From: Archangium lipolyticum
GTDB taxonomy: Bacteria; Myxococcota; Myxococcia; Myxococcales; Myxococcaceae
Direction: 5' to 3'
Assembly: GCF_024623785.1 (NCBI RefSeq)
Contig: NZ_JANKBZ010000011.1
Location: 248,001 to 312,000, forward strand
Length of the DNA: 64,000 nt
Position numbers and translations under genes: made by a program. Below the pieces are notes generated by a model, which ran no database searches, was not told the origin of the DNA, and was given only the letters and a program-made list of their open reading frames with translations. Positions 8,722 through 16,571 of this stretch are shown piece after piece (the stretch's first letter is position 1; the number at the start of each line of letters is the position of its first letter).

Positions 8722-9566
8722 AAGCTCTCCAGCCAGGCCACGAGATCCGAGGAGTAGCGCAGCTGCGTGAGCAGCTCCTGCTTCCGCGTCTCATCGAGGT
8801 CGGCGAACACGTCCGCCAGCAGCGCCAGATCCTGGTTGAGATCCACCAGCCGCTGGGTGGCCTCCGCGGCCAGCTCGTCCGCGTCGACCTCCTCTTCCAC
8901 CATCTCCGGCGCCAGCGACTCGTCGTCGGCCAGCGCCTTCTCGAACATGTCCCGGGCGATGGGCGTCAGCCGCCCCTCGGCCTCGAGCTGCGCCCGCTTG
9001 GCCTCCAGATCCTCCCGGCTCACCGGCGAGGCATGCATGGCCGAGGCGAGCGCCATGAGCAGCGCGTCCTCGTCCGAGAGATCCGTGTGCAGGCGCGCCA
9101 GCACGCGATCCCTCTTGAGGAAGCGCAGCGCCGCCACCCGGCGGAAGCCGGAGATGATCTGGAAGCGATCGGGCGGCTTGAAGCGCACGTCCACGGGGTA
9201 GAGCTGCCCCAGCCGGGCCAGATCCGTGGCCAGCGCGGACAGATCCCCCACGGGGCGGATCTGGAAGGTGGTGTCCTCGTCGATCCGCTCCAGCGGAATG
9301 TGGGCGGGAGCCACGTGCCCGCGGCGGCGGGGCGCGACGGCCTCCACGACCTCGGCGGGAGTGGCGGACGGCTGGGCCGCGGCGGCCCCGGACGTCCCCT
9401 CACCCGCGGAAGCCTCCGCCGCCCCCTCCTGCACGGAGGGAGAGGCTGCGGACCCGGACGCGGCCGACTCGGGAGGGGTCGTCCCAGACGACTCCTCCCC
9501 CGGGGTGCTCGGCTTCGCGTCCACCTCGTCGATTCTGTTCTCGGCGCTCATGGCGTTCATCGGCAC
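8718..9566 (-). CDS. padC: PadC-like ParB/Srx-domain protein (bactofilin-associated ParA adaptor)
   Basis: A 282-residue protein. After a low-complexity Ser/Glu/Ala N-terminus (to about residue 80) it has a ParB N-terminal-like domain: [46 protein letters not shown]. The last two elements correspond to the ParB/Srx nucleotide-binding boxes. No ParB helix-turn-helix or parS-binding domain is evident. In M. xanthus PadC is a CTP-binding ParB-like protein that joins the bactofilin BacNOP scaffold to ParA. The same gene order (bacN, bacO, bacP, padC) supports that identity here. A second in-frame ATG at 9551 is an alternative start. Confidence 0.88.
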   Translation of the reverse strand: MPMNAMSAENRIDEVDAKPSTPGEESSGTTPPESAASGSAASPSVQEGAAEASAGEGTSGAAAAQPSATPAEVVEAVAPRRRGHVAPAHIPLERIDEDTTFQIRPVGDLSALATDLARLGQLYPVDVRFKPPDRFQIISGFRRVAALRFLKRDRVLARLHTDLSDEDALLMALASAMHASPVSREDLEAKRAQLEAEGRLTPIARDMFEKALADDESLAPEMVEEEVDADELAAEATQRLVDLNQDLALLADVFADLDETRKQELLTQLRYSSDLVAWLESL

Positions 9567-9633
9567 CCCTGGTATCGACCCGTCCTAGCGCCGCGACGGC
9601 GGTGCGGCGGCGCGACGGAACCACCACAACGCT

Positions 9634-10347
9634 TTAACGGCCCTTCTTCTTCACGACGACCTTCTTCCTGGCCGCCTCCGCCACCGTCGGCGGGACTGGC
9701 GCGGCGGGCGGCGGCCGGGGAGGCTCGGGCCGGGCAGGCGGCTCGGCGGCCCTGGAAGCGGGCGGCGCGGGCGGTGCCGGACGAGCAGCGGCGGTCGCTC
9801 CCGGAGCCGGCGGCGGTGCCGGACGGGCGGTGGGCGCCGTGGCGGCCGAACGGGTCGGAGCAGCGGCGGCGGGCGCCGTGGGACGCGCGGCGGGCAGCGC
9901 CGGACGGGCGGGCACGTTGGTGCCCGGACGCACGGCGGGGCGCACGGCCGTCGGACGCGGCAGCGCCGGACGATCCGCGGGCACGCGGCCCGGCTCCACC
10001 TCGCCCATGTCCACGCGGCCGCGGAAGCTCGCACCATCGACGATGATGACGCGCGGGGCATGGATGTCGCCCACCATGCGGCCCTCGCGGGTGAGCTCCA
10101 CGCTCTCGGTGGCGTTGATGTTGCCCACCACCACGCCGCTGACGATGGCGTTCCTCACCGCCACGTTCGCCTTCACCACGCCCGTGGGCTCCACGATGAG
10201 GGTGCGGCTCAGCGTGAGCTCGCCCTCCACGCGGCCGCGCACGGTCAGATCCTCGTCACCCGTCAGCTTGCCGCTGATGAGGATGGACTGACCCACCACG
10301 GTGTTGTTGACGGTGGCCCCTGGGGCCAGTTCCTTCGCGGTGGCCAA
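9634..10347 (-). CDS. bacP: Bactofilin with long Pro/Ala-rich tail (BacP-like)
   Basis: Polymer-forming cytoskeletal protein of 237 residues. Residues about 15-115 form the bactofilin right-handed beta-helix (VVGQSILISGKLTGDEDLTVRG, VVVGNINATESVEL, MVGDIHAPRVIIVDGASFRG). The C-terminal ~120 residues are almost entirely Pro, Ala, Arg and Thr and end in a strongly basic peptide, RKKVVVKKKGR. In M. xanthus BacP is likewise the longest of three adjacent bactofilins and recruits PadC and a small GTPase system; I recall a basic C-terminal peptide there too, but cannot check the match. It starts 3 bases after the bacO stop codon. Confidence 0.9.
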   Translation of the reverse strand: MATAKELAPGATVNNTVVGQSILISGKLTGDEDLTVRGRVEGELTLSRTLIVEPTGVVKANVAVRNAIVSGVVVGNINATESVELTREGRMVGDIHAPRVIIVDGASFRGRVDMGEVEPGRVPADRPALPRPTAVRPAVRPGTNVPARPALPAARPTAPAAAAPTRSAATAPTARPAPPPAPGATAAARPAPPAPPASRAAEPPARPEPPRPPPAAPVPPTVAEAARKKVVVKKKGR

Positions 10348-10350
10348 GGA

Positions 10351-10677
10351 TCAGCGCTCCTTCGGGATGTCCATGTCGACGTTGCCCTTGAAGGAGGCGC
10401 CGTCGGCGATGAGGATGCGCGGGGCCTTGATGTCGCCCACCACGCGGCAGTCCGTCTTCAGCTCCACCTTGTCGGTGGCCGCGATGTTGCCCGTGACGCG
10501 GCCGGCGATCTCGACGTTCTGCGTCTCGATGTCCGCCTCGACGACGCCGCTGCCCTCGACGTACAGGCTCTCCTTCAGGGAGATCTTCCCCTTCACCGTC
10601 CCCTGGATGACCAGATCCTCGTCGCCGGAGATCTCACCGTCGATGACAATGCTCGAACCAATGACCGTATTCGCCAT
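10351..10677 (-). CDS. bacO: Bactofilin (BacO-like)
   Basis: A 108-residue protein that is essentially only the bactofilin beta-helix. Repeating strands run VIGSSIVIDGEISGDEDLVIQG, TVKGKISLKESLYVEG, VVEADIETQNVEI, RVTGNIAATDKVEL and VVGDIKAPRILIADGASFKGNV. The short charged tail ends DMDIPKER. It lies between bacN and bacP in the same direction and should co-polymerise with them into non-nucleotide-dependent filaments, as bactofilins do. The three paralogues have diverged, which suggests separate roles. Confidence 0.93.
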   Translation of the reverse strand: MANTVIGSSIVIDGEISGDEDLVIQGTVKGKISLKESLYVEGSGVVEADIETQNVEIAGRVTGNIAATDKVELKTDCRVVGDIKAPRILIADGASFKGNVDMDIPKER

Positions 10678-10725
10678 GAGTGTTGTCCACCCCTCCCGGA
10701 GGGTTCTGCTGGCCCCAAGGCCCGT

Positions 10726-11070
10726 TTAGATGTCGTCCGGCAGCTTCACGTCCATCTCGATGGACCCGTTGAAGACCGCTCCGTCCTCGATGACCACGCG
10801 CGGCGCCTTGATGTCGCCCGCGACCTTCGCCGAGGCATTGATGGCCACCCGGCCCGAGGCATCGATGTTGCCGCTCGCCTCGCCGTTGATGGTCAGCTCC
10901 TCGGCGCGGATGTCCGCCTGGACCTTGCCGGTACCCTCGATGGTCAGGTGGTTCTTCAGGGAGATCTGCCCCTCCACCCGCCCCTCGATGATGAGATCGC
11001 CGCCACCCGTGAGGTTCCCCCGGATGACGATGCCCTTGCCGATGATGCCCGTCTGCTCGCCCTGTGCCAT
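10726..11070 (-). CDS. bacN: Bactofilin (BacN-like)
   Basis: First gene of the bactofilin-PadC operon, 114 residues from the ATG at 11070 (MAQGEQTGIIGKG); an ATG ten codons upstream is possible. The beta-helix repeats are clear: GKGIVIRGNLTGGGDLIIEG, RVEGQISLKNHLTIEG, EASGNIDASGRVAI, VAGDIKAPRVVIEDGAVFNG. About 48 bases separate it from bacO. The upstream interval to the hydrolase gene is only 63 bases, so the operon promoter is either there or shared with the upstream genes. Confidence 0.92.
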   Translation of the reverse strand: MAQGEQTGIIGKGIVIRGNLTGGGDLIIEGRVEGQISLKNHLTIEGTGKVQADIRAEELTINGEASGNIDASGRVAINASAKVAGDIKAPRVVIEDGAVFNGSIEMDVKLPDDI

Positions 11071-11133
11071 GCGGTGACCCTCGGAGGCGTCCTCGCCCAT
11101 CGAAGTTTGCGCTGTAAGGAATTGGAACCTACG

Positions 11134-11988
11134 TCAGAGATGCGAAGAGATCCAGTTGCTGATGTCACCCTGGACCTCCTCCTTGCCGAGCTCGTTGAGG
11201 GGCTCGTGGCGCATCCCCGGATACACCTTGTACACCTTGTCCTTCGAGCCCACGGCGTCGAAGAAGAGGCGTCCGGCTTCCACGCTCGCCACCCGGTCCT
11301 CCGCCCCGCAGAGCTGGAAGAGCGGCACCTTCACCTCCGGAGCGATCGACATCACCCGGGCCTGGGCCTCGGTGGCCTCGATGAACCAGCGCGGCGTCAC
11401 GATCTGATTGTAGAGGGGGTCCTGACGTGCCGCCTCCTGCACCGCCTCGTCCCGGCTGAGATCCTCCATCGACAGCTCGGTCTTGATGGGCATCCACGGA
11501 AGGACCCTGCCCACCGCCCGGGCGGCCACCAGCTTCAGCGCCGGGGGAGTGATGGCGAGCTTGAAATAAGGCGCGGACAGCACAACGCCGCTCACGCCCT
11601 GAAGCCCGCCACGCCCCAGCAGGTGGACCGTCATGAGCGCGCCATGGCTGTGCGCGAGCACGAACATCTTCCGCCCCTCGGCCGCGCGGCGTACCCGCTC
11701 CCAGAAGGCGGCCAGGTCGTCCAGGTAGTCCGGCCAGGAGGCGCAGAAGCCGCGGCGCCCGTCGGCGCGGCCATGGCCGCGATAGTCGAAGCCATGGACG
11801 GCGTAACCCTGGGCCGTGAGGGCGTCGAAGGTGGTGCGATAGCGGCCGATGTGGTCGCCGTAGCCGTGCACCACCGCCACGTGGGCACGGGGTTGCTCCG
11901 GCTGCTCGGACATCCAGAAGAGCCGCAGCCCGTCCTTCCCAGTGAAGAAGCCCTCGTCGAGTCGCGCCATGGTCACTGCCGAGGACAT
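11134..11988 (-). CDS. Alpha/beta hydrolase, monoacylglycerol lipase-like
   Basis: A 284-residue serine hydrolase of the Hydrolase_4 / monoglyceride lipase group. It has the oxyanion stretch VVHGYGDHIGRY, the DYRGHGRADGRRG motif typical of monoglyceride lipases, nucleophile S114 in AHSHGA (a variant of GHSMG), an aspartate in CGAEDRVAS and a histidine in GMRHEPLNE. No signal peptide is present, so it is intracellular. Its ATG shares one base with the upstream TPR gene's stop (TAATG), a translational coupling arrangement. The likely substrate is a lysophospholipid or monoacylglycerol; specificity is inferred from the family only. Confidence 0.87.
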   Translation of the reverse strand: MSSAVTMARLDEGFFTGKDGLRLFWMSEQPEQPRAHVAVVHGYGDHIGRYRTTFDALTAQGYAVHGFDYRGHGRADGRRGFCASWPDYLDDLAAFWERVRRAAEGRKMFVLAHSHGALMTVHLLGRGGLQGVSGVVLSAPYFKLAITPPALKLVAARAVGRVLPWMPIKTELSMEDLSRDEAVQEAARQDPLYNQIVTPRWFIEATEAQARVMSIAPEVKVPLFQLCGAEDRVASVEAGRLFFDAVGSKDKVYKVYPGMRHEPLNELGKEEVQGDISNWISSHL

Positions 11989-13862
11989 TAGCGATCCGCC
12001 GCACCGGTGGATAGCAACTTCAGCTTGCGCTCGATGAGGGCCCGTTGCTCGGGCGGCTCGGCGGCTTCCGGATTGAGGGCCAGCAGGTCCAGGGCGCGCT
12101 TCCAGGCGCCGGCGGCCTCACCCGAGCGTGACACACGGTGGTAGGCGTCGCCCAGGTGCTCGAGGATGACGGGCTCGTCGGGCTCCAGCTCCGCCGCGCG
12201 CTCCAGGGCCTCCACGGCGCGGGGGTAGTCACCACGCTGGTAGTGGATCCACCCCAGCGAGTCGAGGAAGGAGCCGGTATCCGGGCGCAGCTCCAGGGCG
12301 CGCCGCACCAGCCGCTCCGCCTCGGTGAAGTCCCGGCCGCGCTGGGCCAGCACGTAGCCGATGAAGTTCATGGCCGCGGCGTTGTCCGGGTCCAACTGGA
12401 GCACGCCACGCATCCAGGTGAGGGCCCCGTCCTCGTCCCCCTGCACCAGCAGCACGTTGGCCATCGTGTAGCGCAGGGCCGGCTCGCGAGGGTGCTGCTC
12501 GATGGCGTCGCGCAGCAGGGTGAGGGCCTCGGAGGCGCGTCCCTGGCGCCGCAGGGTGGAGGCGAGCGCCTCGTAGAGGTCCGGCTCCTGCTTGCGGCCG
12601 AGGGCCTCCTTGAGCACGGCCACGGCGCGCTCGGGCATGCCGCCGCGCTCCAGGGCCCGGGCCTGCTGCACCCACAGGCCCATGTCGTCGGGACGCTCGG
12701 CGAGCGCCTCGCGCAGCAGGGCGAGCGCGGTCTCGTGGTCGCCCACCTGGGAGAGGCAGCTGGCGCGGCGCACGCGCGCGTCGAAGAAGAGCTCGGAGGA
12801 GACGGGCACCTCGGCATAGGCCCTGGCGGCCACGTCGAAGTGATGAAGCCGCTCGTGCACCAGGCCGGAGTAGAAGGAGACGCGGGGGGAAGCCCCCCTG
12901 CCCTTCCGGGCACCATCCAGCACCTGCATGGCGGAGGACATGTCCCGCGCGGAGAGGAAGGACAGGGCCACCCGCACGGCGAGCTCCGGATCGTCGGAGA
13001 GCGACAGCAACCGGTCGAAGTACGCCCGCGCCCGCACCGACGAGCCCTGAAGCAGCGCGAGCCGGCCCGCGTTCATCAGCACCGCCTGGCTGTCCGGGTC
13101 TCGCTCCAGCGCGCGGGCCAGCGACTCCTCGGCCTCGGAGACGCGGCCGGCCTTCTCCTGGAGCTGCGCGAGCGTGGTCAGCGCCTCCACGTCCCCGGGG
13201 TCTCTCTCGATGGCCTTCGCCAGCAACACACTGGCCCGGGCACCATCACCGCGCTCGGCCAGGGCCAGTCCCAGGCGCCGGTAGCCGACGGACTCGCCGG
13301 GCAGCGCCGCCGCCAGTTCCTCCACCACCTTCACGGCCTGCTCGTTGGCGCGGGAATCCAGGTAGAGCTGCGCGAGGACGAGGTAGGCCTCGGGCTCGCG
13401 GGGCTGGAGCTGGATGGCGCGGCGCAGGTGCAGCCGGGCCCGCGAGGGCTTGCGGGACTCCATCAACACGCGCCCCAGCAACAGCCGGCTGGCGTAGTAG
13501 TCGGGGTGTCGCTCCACCGCGCGCCGCAGCTCGCGCTCGGCCCGCTTGAGCTCCCCCAGGCGCGCGTACTCCTCGCCGAGCCGCGTGAGGAGGAGCGGCT
13601 CGTTCTCGTCGGTGGCCAGCGCCAGGCGCAGCTCGTCCACCGCGCTCCGGTGGTCCCCCGAGAGGCTCGCCAGCTCCGCCCTCAGGTAGTGCGCATAGCT
13701 GGCGGGCGAGGCGGTGCCGACGTCATTGGCCGCCGCGCGGATGGCCTCGCTCATGGCCGACCGGTCCACCGCGGGCCGGCGCGAGGCGGGGGCCGCGGCC
13801 GCCCCCAACCCGACGAGGGCCAGGAGGGACACGGCGCGGGTGAGGGTTCGGCTCGGGCGCAC
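11988..13862 (-). CDS. Exported TPR-repeat protein
   Basis: A 624-residue protein with an N-terminal signal-like segment (LTRAVSLLALVGLGAAAAPA) followed by more than a dozen TPR-like helix pairs through the rest of the sequence (LLLTRLGEEYARLGELKRA, VLMNAGRLALLQG, FIGYVLAQRGRDFTEA, FLDSLGWIHYQRGDYPRA). The segment GYVLAQRGRDFTEAERLVRRA followed by a DSLGW block is the pattern of a family of periplasmic or outer-membrane-associated TPR proteins in Proteobacteria. It probably acts as a scaffold in the periplasm. It is 20 bases downstream of the hybrid kinase gene and coupled to the hydrolase gene. Confidence 0.85.
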   Translation of the reverse strand: MRPSRTLTRAVSLLALVGLGAAAAPASRRPAVDRSAMSEAIRAAANDVGTASPASYAHYLRAELASLSGDHRSAVDELRLALATDENEPLLLTRLGEEYARLGELKRAERELRRAVERHPDYYASRLLLGRVLMESRKPSRARLHLRRAIQLQPREPEAYLVLAQLYLDSRANEQAVKVVEELAAALPGESVGYRRLGLALAERGDGARASVLLAKAIERDPGDVEALTTLAQLQEKAGRVSEAEESLARALERDPDSQAVLMNAGRLALLQGSSVRARAYFDRLLSLSDDPELAVRVALSFLSARDMSSAMQVLDGARKGRGASPRVSFYSGLVHERLHHFDVAARAYAEVPVSSELFFDARVRRASCLSQVGDHETALALLREALAERPDDMGLWVQQARALERGGMPERAVAVLKEALGRKQEPDLYEALASTLRRQGRASEALTLLRDAIEQHPREPALRYTMANVLLVQGDEDGALTWMRGVLQLDPDNAAAMNFIGYVLAQRGRDFTEAERLVRRALELRPDTGSFLDSLGWIHYQRGDYPRAVEALERAAELEPDEPVILEHLGDAYHRVSRSGEAAGAWKRALDLLALNPEAAEPPEQRALIERKLKLLSTGAADR

Positions 13863-13882
13863 CCCCCGAGTCTAACCCGGGG

Positions 13883-16387
13883 CTACAGCTTCGGCACGGG
13901 GGCGGGCGCTCCCAGCCGCTCCAGGATGCGCTCCGCCGGCTCGCTGTCGTGGCTCACGTCCGCCACCGCCGAGCGGTACTCCACCCCTGTGTGCTTCTCG
14001 ACATCCGGCAGCAACCGGCCGATGACGTTGCGTCCTGCTTCAACATTGCACTCGGGCAGGACGACGGCGAGCACGCCCTCGCCCAGGTGGCCGAGGATGT
14101 CCTGGGTGCGCAGGCGGGCGCGCATCACGTCCGGCACGCCGCGCAGCGCGTCGTCGAGCACGTAGCGATCCGGGCGGAGCACGGCGAGGCTCACCGGCCG
14201 GCTGTAGCGCCGCCCGCGGCTCACCTCGTGGTCCAACCGCAGCATGAGGCCGCGCCGGTCATAGAGCCCGGTGATGGGATCGTTCCCGCTGCGCCGCATG
14301 AGCGTCGAGGAGGCGCGCTCCAGCTCCGCCTCGGCCTTGCGCAGCTTGAGGGCGCGCTCGGTGCGGCCCAGCAGCTCCATGGCGTTGAAGGGCTTGCTCA
14401 TGTAGTCCACCGCGCCGAGGTTGAGCGCGCGGACCTTGTCGGCCACGCCCTGGTGGGCGGACAGGAGGATGACGGGGATGCTGGCGGTGTCCGAGGAGGA
14501 CTTGAGGGCCACCGCGGCGTCCAGGCCGTCCAGCTTGGGCAGGAAGACGTCCATCACCACCAGGTCCGGCTTGGAGGTCCGCGCCCGGGCCAGCCCCTCG
14601 GCACCGTCGCGTGCCACGTCCACGCGGTAGCGCGAGCGCAGCACCTCTACCAGCACGGCGGCGATCTCCGGCTCGTCCTCCACCACCAGCACGCGCGGCT
14701 GCTCGGCCGTCTCCTTGTTGGGGAGGTTGCGCACCGCGCGGCTCACCTCCTGCGCCAGCGGCAGGGTGAAGATGAACGCGGCGCCGCCCTCGGAGGGGGC
14801 CTCGGCCCAGATCTCCCCGCCATGCAGCTCCACGAACTCCTTGCAGATGGCGAGCCCCAGGCCCGTGCCACCGCCGCCCTTGGCCCCGCTGCGGTAGCGG
14901 TCGAAGACGAGCGGCAGCTCCTCGGCGGGAATGCCCTTGCCGTCGTCCTGCACCACGATGCGCGCCACGTCACCGTCCGGGCGCACCAGCCGCGAGGCCT
15001 TCACCACCACCTCGCCCGCGTCCTGCGCGTGGTGGATGGCGTTGGTGATGAGGTTCTGCAGCACCTCGTGCAGCTTCAGCTCGTCACCGATGAGCATCAG
15101 GCTCTCGGTGGTCTCCGCCCTCAACGCCACCCCGCGCTCGGCGGCGAGGATCTCCAGCTCGGTGACGCTCTCCTTGCAGAGCACGGAGATGTCCAGCACG
15201 CGCGGCTCGATGGACAGGCGCGCCACGTCGCCCTTGCCGCGCTCCAGCAGCGATTCCATCAGGCCGAGGATCTTCCGGCCCTGGCGGATCATCGCCTCGG
15301 CGGACTGCTTCTGCTGAGGATCCAACCCGCCCTCGAGCAGCAGCCGGCCATGGCCCAGCAGCACCTGCAGCGGGGCGCGCAGGTCGTGACTGCACACGGC
15401 GATGATCTCGTCCTTGAGCCGGTTGAGGTCCTTGAGGCGGCGGTTGGCCTCGCTCAGCTCGCGGTAGCGCTCCACGTAGGCCAGCTCGAGCTCGTCGCGC
15501 TTCTTCTTGAGCGCGGTGTGCAGGCGGGCGTTGCGGATGCAGTTGGCGAGCGCCGCCGCCACCGCCTGGGCGAACTCCTGCTCGTCCCGGCCGAAGTTCT
15601 CCGAGCCCCGGGAGATGCGCAGGAAGAGGGCCCCGAGCAGCTCGTCCTGGCACACCAGCGGCTGCACGAGGATGCAGCGCACGCCCAGGGACTTGAGGGC
15701 GGGGCGCACCTCCTCCATGAGCGGATCCCGCTCGGGCTCGTCCACCAGCACCGCCTGCCGGGTCTCCAGGGCCCGGCGCAGCTCGGGGTAGCGGGCCAGG
15801 TCCACATCCAGCGACAGGCCGGGATCCTCGAGCGTGGCCACCACGCTGGCGGTGCGGGCGTTGATGTCCTCCACCAGCACCACGGAGCAGCGGTCCGCGT
15901 TGATGACGGAGCCCACCTTCTCCACCGCCAGCCGGAGGATCTGCTCCAGCTCCAGCGAGCTGGTGGCCGCCTGGGTGATCTCCAGCAGCCGCTCCGTGCG
16001 GTTGCGGGTGCGCTCCATGAGCTTGCGCTCGCGCAGCACCGACTCCAGCCGGGGCGCGAGCTCCTGGAGGTTGCGCACCCAGTCATCCACGGGCAGCTTG
16101 CGCAACACCTCCGAGCGCGAGCGGGTGAGATCCGCCAGCACCCGCACATCCCGAAGCCGGGCATCCTGGCGCACGGCGGCGAGCGCCTCGGCGGCGCGCT
16201 TGCCCGTGGTCGCCACGAGGATGGCGTCTGGCTGGAGTGACTCCGCCAGCTTGGACAGCTCCGCCATGTCCTCGGTGATGGCCCACTGGAAACCGCTTTC
16301 GGACAGGTGCGCGAGCACGGCGTCGTTCGCCGCCTTGGCACCGATCACCAGGACACGGCCACGTGACCCCGCGAGTTCAGCTCTCAA
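13883..16387 (-). CDS. Hybrid sensor kinase: GAF, HisKA, HATPase, receiver, degenerate GGDEF
   Basis: An 834-residue cytoplasmic kinase. The order is: a receiver-like but probably phosphate-incompetent N-terminal domain (about 10-115); a GAF domain (about 143-293, INADRCSVVLVEDINA); a HisKA domain with phosphoacceptor H334 in CSHDLRAPLQVL; an HATPase with N box LQNLITNAIHH and G boxes DDGKGIP and GTGLGLAICKEF; a true receiver with D613 in MDVFLPKLDG; and a C-terminal GGDEF-like domain starting DPITGLYDRRGLMLRL. That domain lacks the GG(D/E)EF catalytic loop (GEGVLAVVLPE is in its place), so it should not make c-di-GMP. No transmembrane segment is evident; signals are probably sensed through GAF. 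Confidence 0.92.
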   Translation of the reverse strand: MRAELAGSRGRVLVIGAKAANDAVLAHLSESGFQWAITEDMAELSKLAESLQPDAILVATTGKRAAEALAAVRQDARLRDVRVLADLTRSRSEVLRKLPVDDWVRNLQELAPRLESVLRERKLMERTRNRTERLLEITQAATSSLELEQILRLAVEKVGSVINADRCSVVLVEDINARTASVVATLEDPGLSLDVDLARYPELRRALETRQAVLVDEPERDPLMEEVRPALKSLGVRCILVQPLVCQDELLGALFLRISRGSENFGRDEQEFAQAVAAALANCIRNARLHTALKKKRDELELAYVERYRELSEANRRLKDLNRLKDEIIAVCSHDLRAPLQVLLGHGRLLLEGGLDPQQKQSAEAMIRQGRKILGLMESLLERGKGDVARLSIEPRVLDISVLCKESVTELEILAAERGVALRAETTESLMLIGDELKLHEVLQNLITNAIHHAQDAGEVVVKASRLVRPDGDVARIVVQDDGKGIPAEELPLVFDRYRSGAKGGGGTGLGLAICKEFVELHGGEIWAEAPSEGGAAFIFTLPLAQEVSRAVRNLPNKETAEQPRVLVVEDEPEIAAVLVEVLRSRYRVDVARDGAEGLARARTSKPDLVVMDVFLPKLDGLDAAVALKSSSDTASIPVILLSAHQGVADKVRALNLGAVDYMSKPFNAMELLGRTERALKLRKAEAELERASSTLMRRSGNDPITGLYDRRGLMLRLDHEVSRGRRYSRPVSLAVLRPDRYVLDDALRGVPDVMRARLRTQDILGHLGEGVLAVVLPECNVEAGRNVIGRLLPDVEKHTGVEYRSAVADVSHDSEPAERILERLGAPAPVPKL

Positions 16388-16571
16388 CGAAGTCCTCGCA
16401 TGCCAGGCCCTGCGTGGCCATGTGGAGAGACCGGAAATATTTCAAGAAAGCGTCAACCGTCATACGCGGGTCCGAATCATGCCGCCGAAGCTGCCAGGGG
16501 GCCAGCGTGTCGGACTCGACGGGTCCGAGCAAGAATTGTGAGGAGCCCCCCCCCGCGTATACTCGGCCGCC

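Noticed and set aside
10060-11991. Long plus-strand open frame antisense to the bactofilin genes and hydrolase
   Set aside because: His/Asp-rich composition typical of an antisense shadow in GC-rich DNA; the opposite strand has three clear bactofilins and a hydrolase.
12138-16240. Two long plus-strand frames across the TPR and hybrid kinase genes
   Set aside because: Low-complexity sequences with no domains; the minus strand encodes recognisable TPR and kinase motifs in full.
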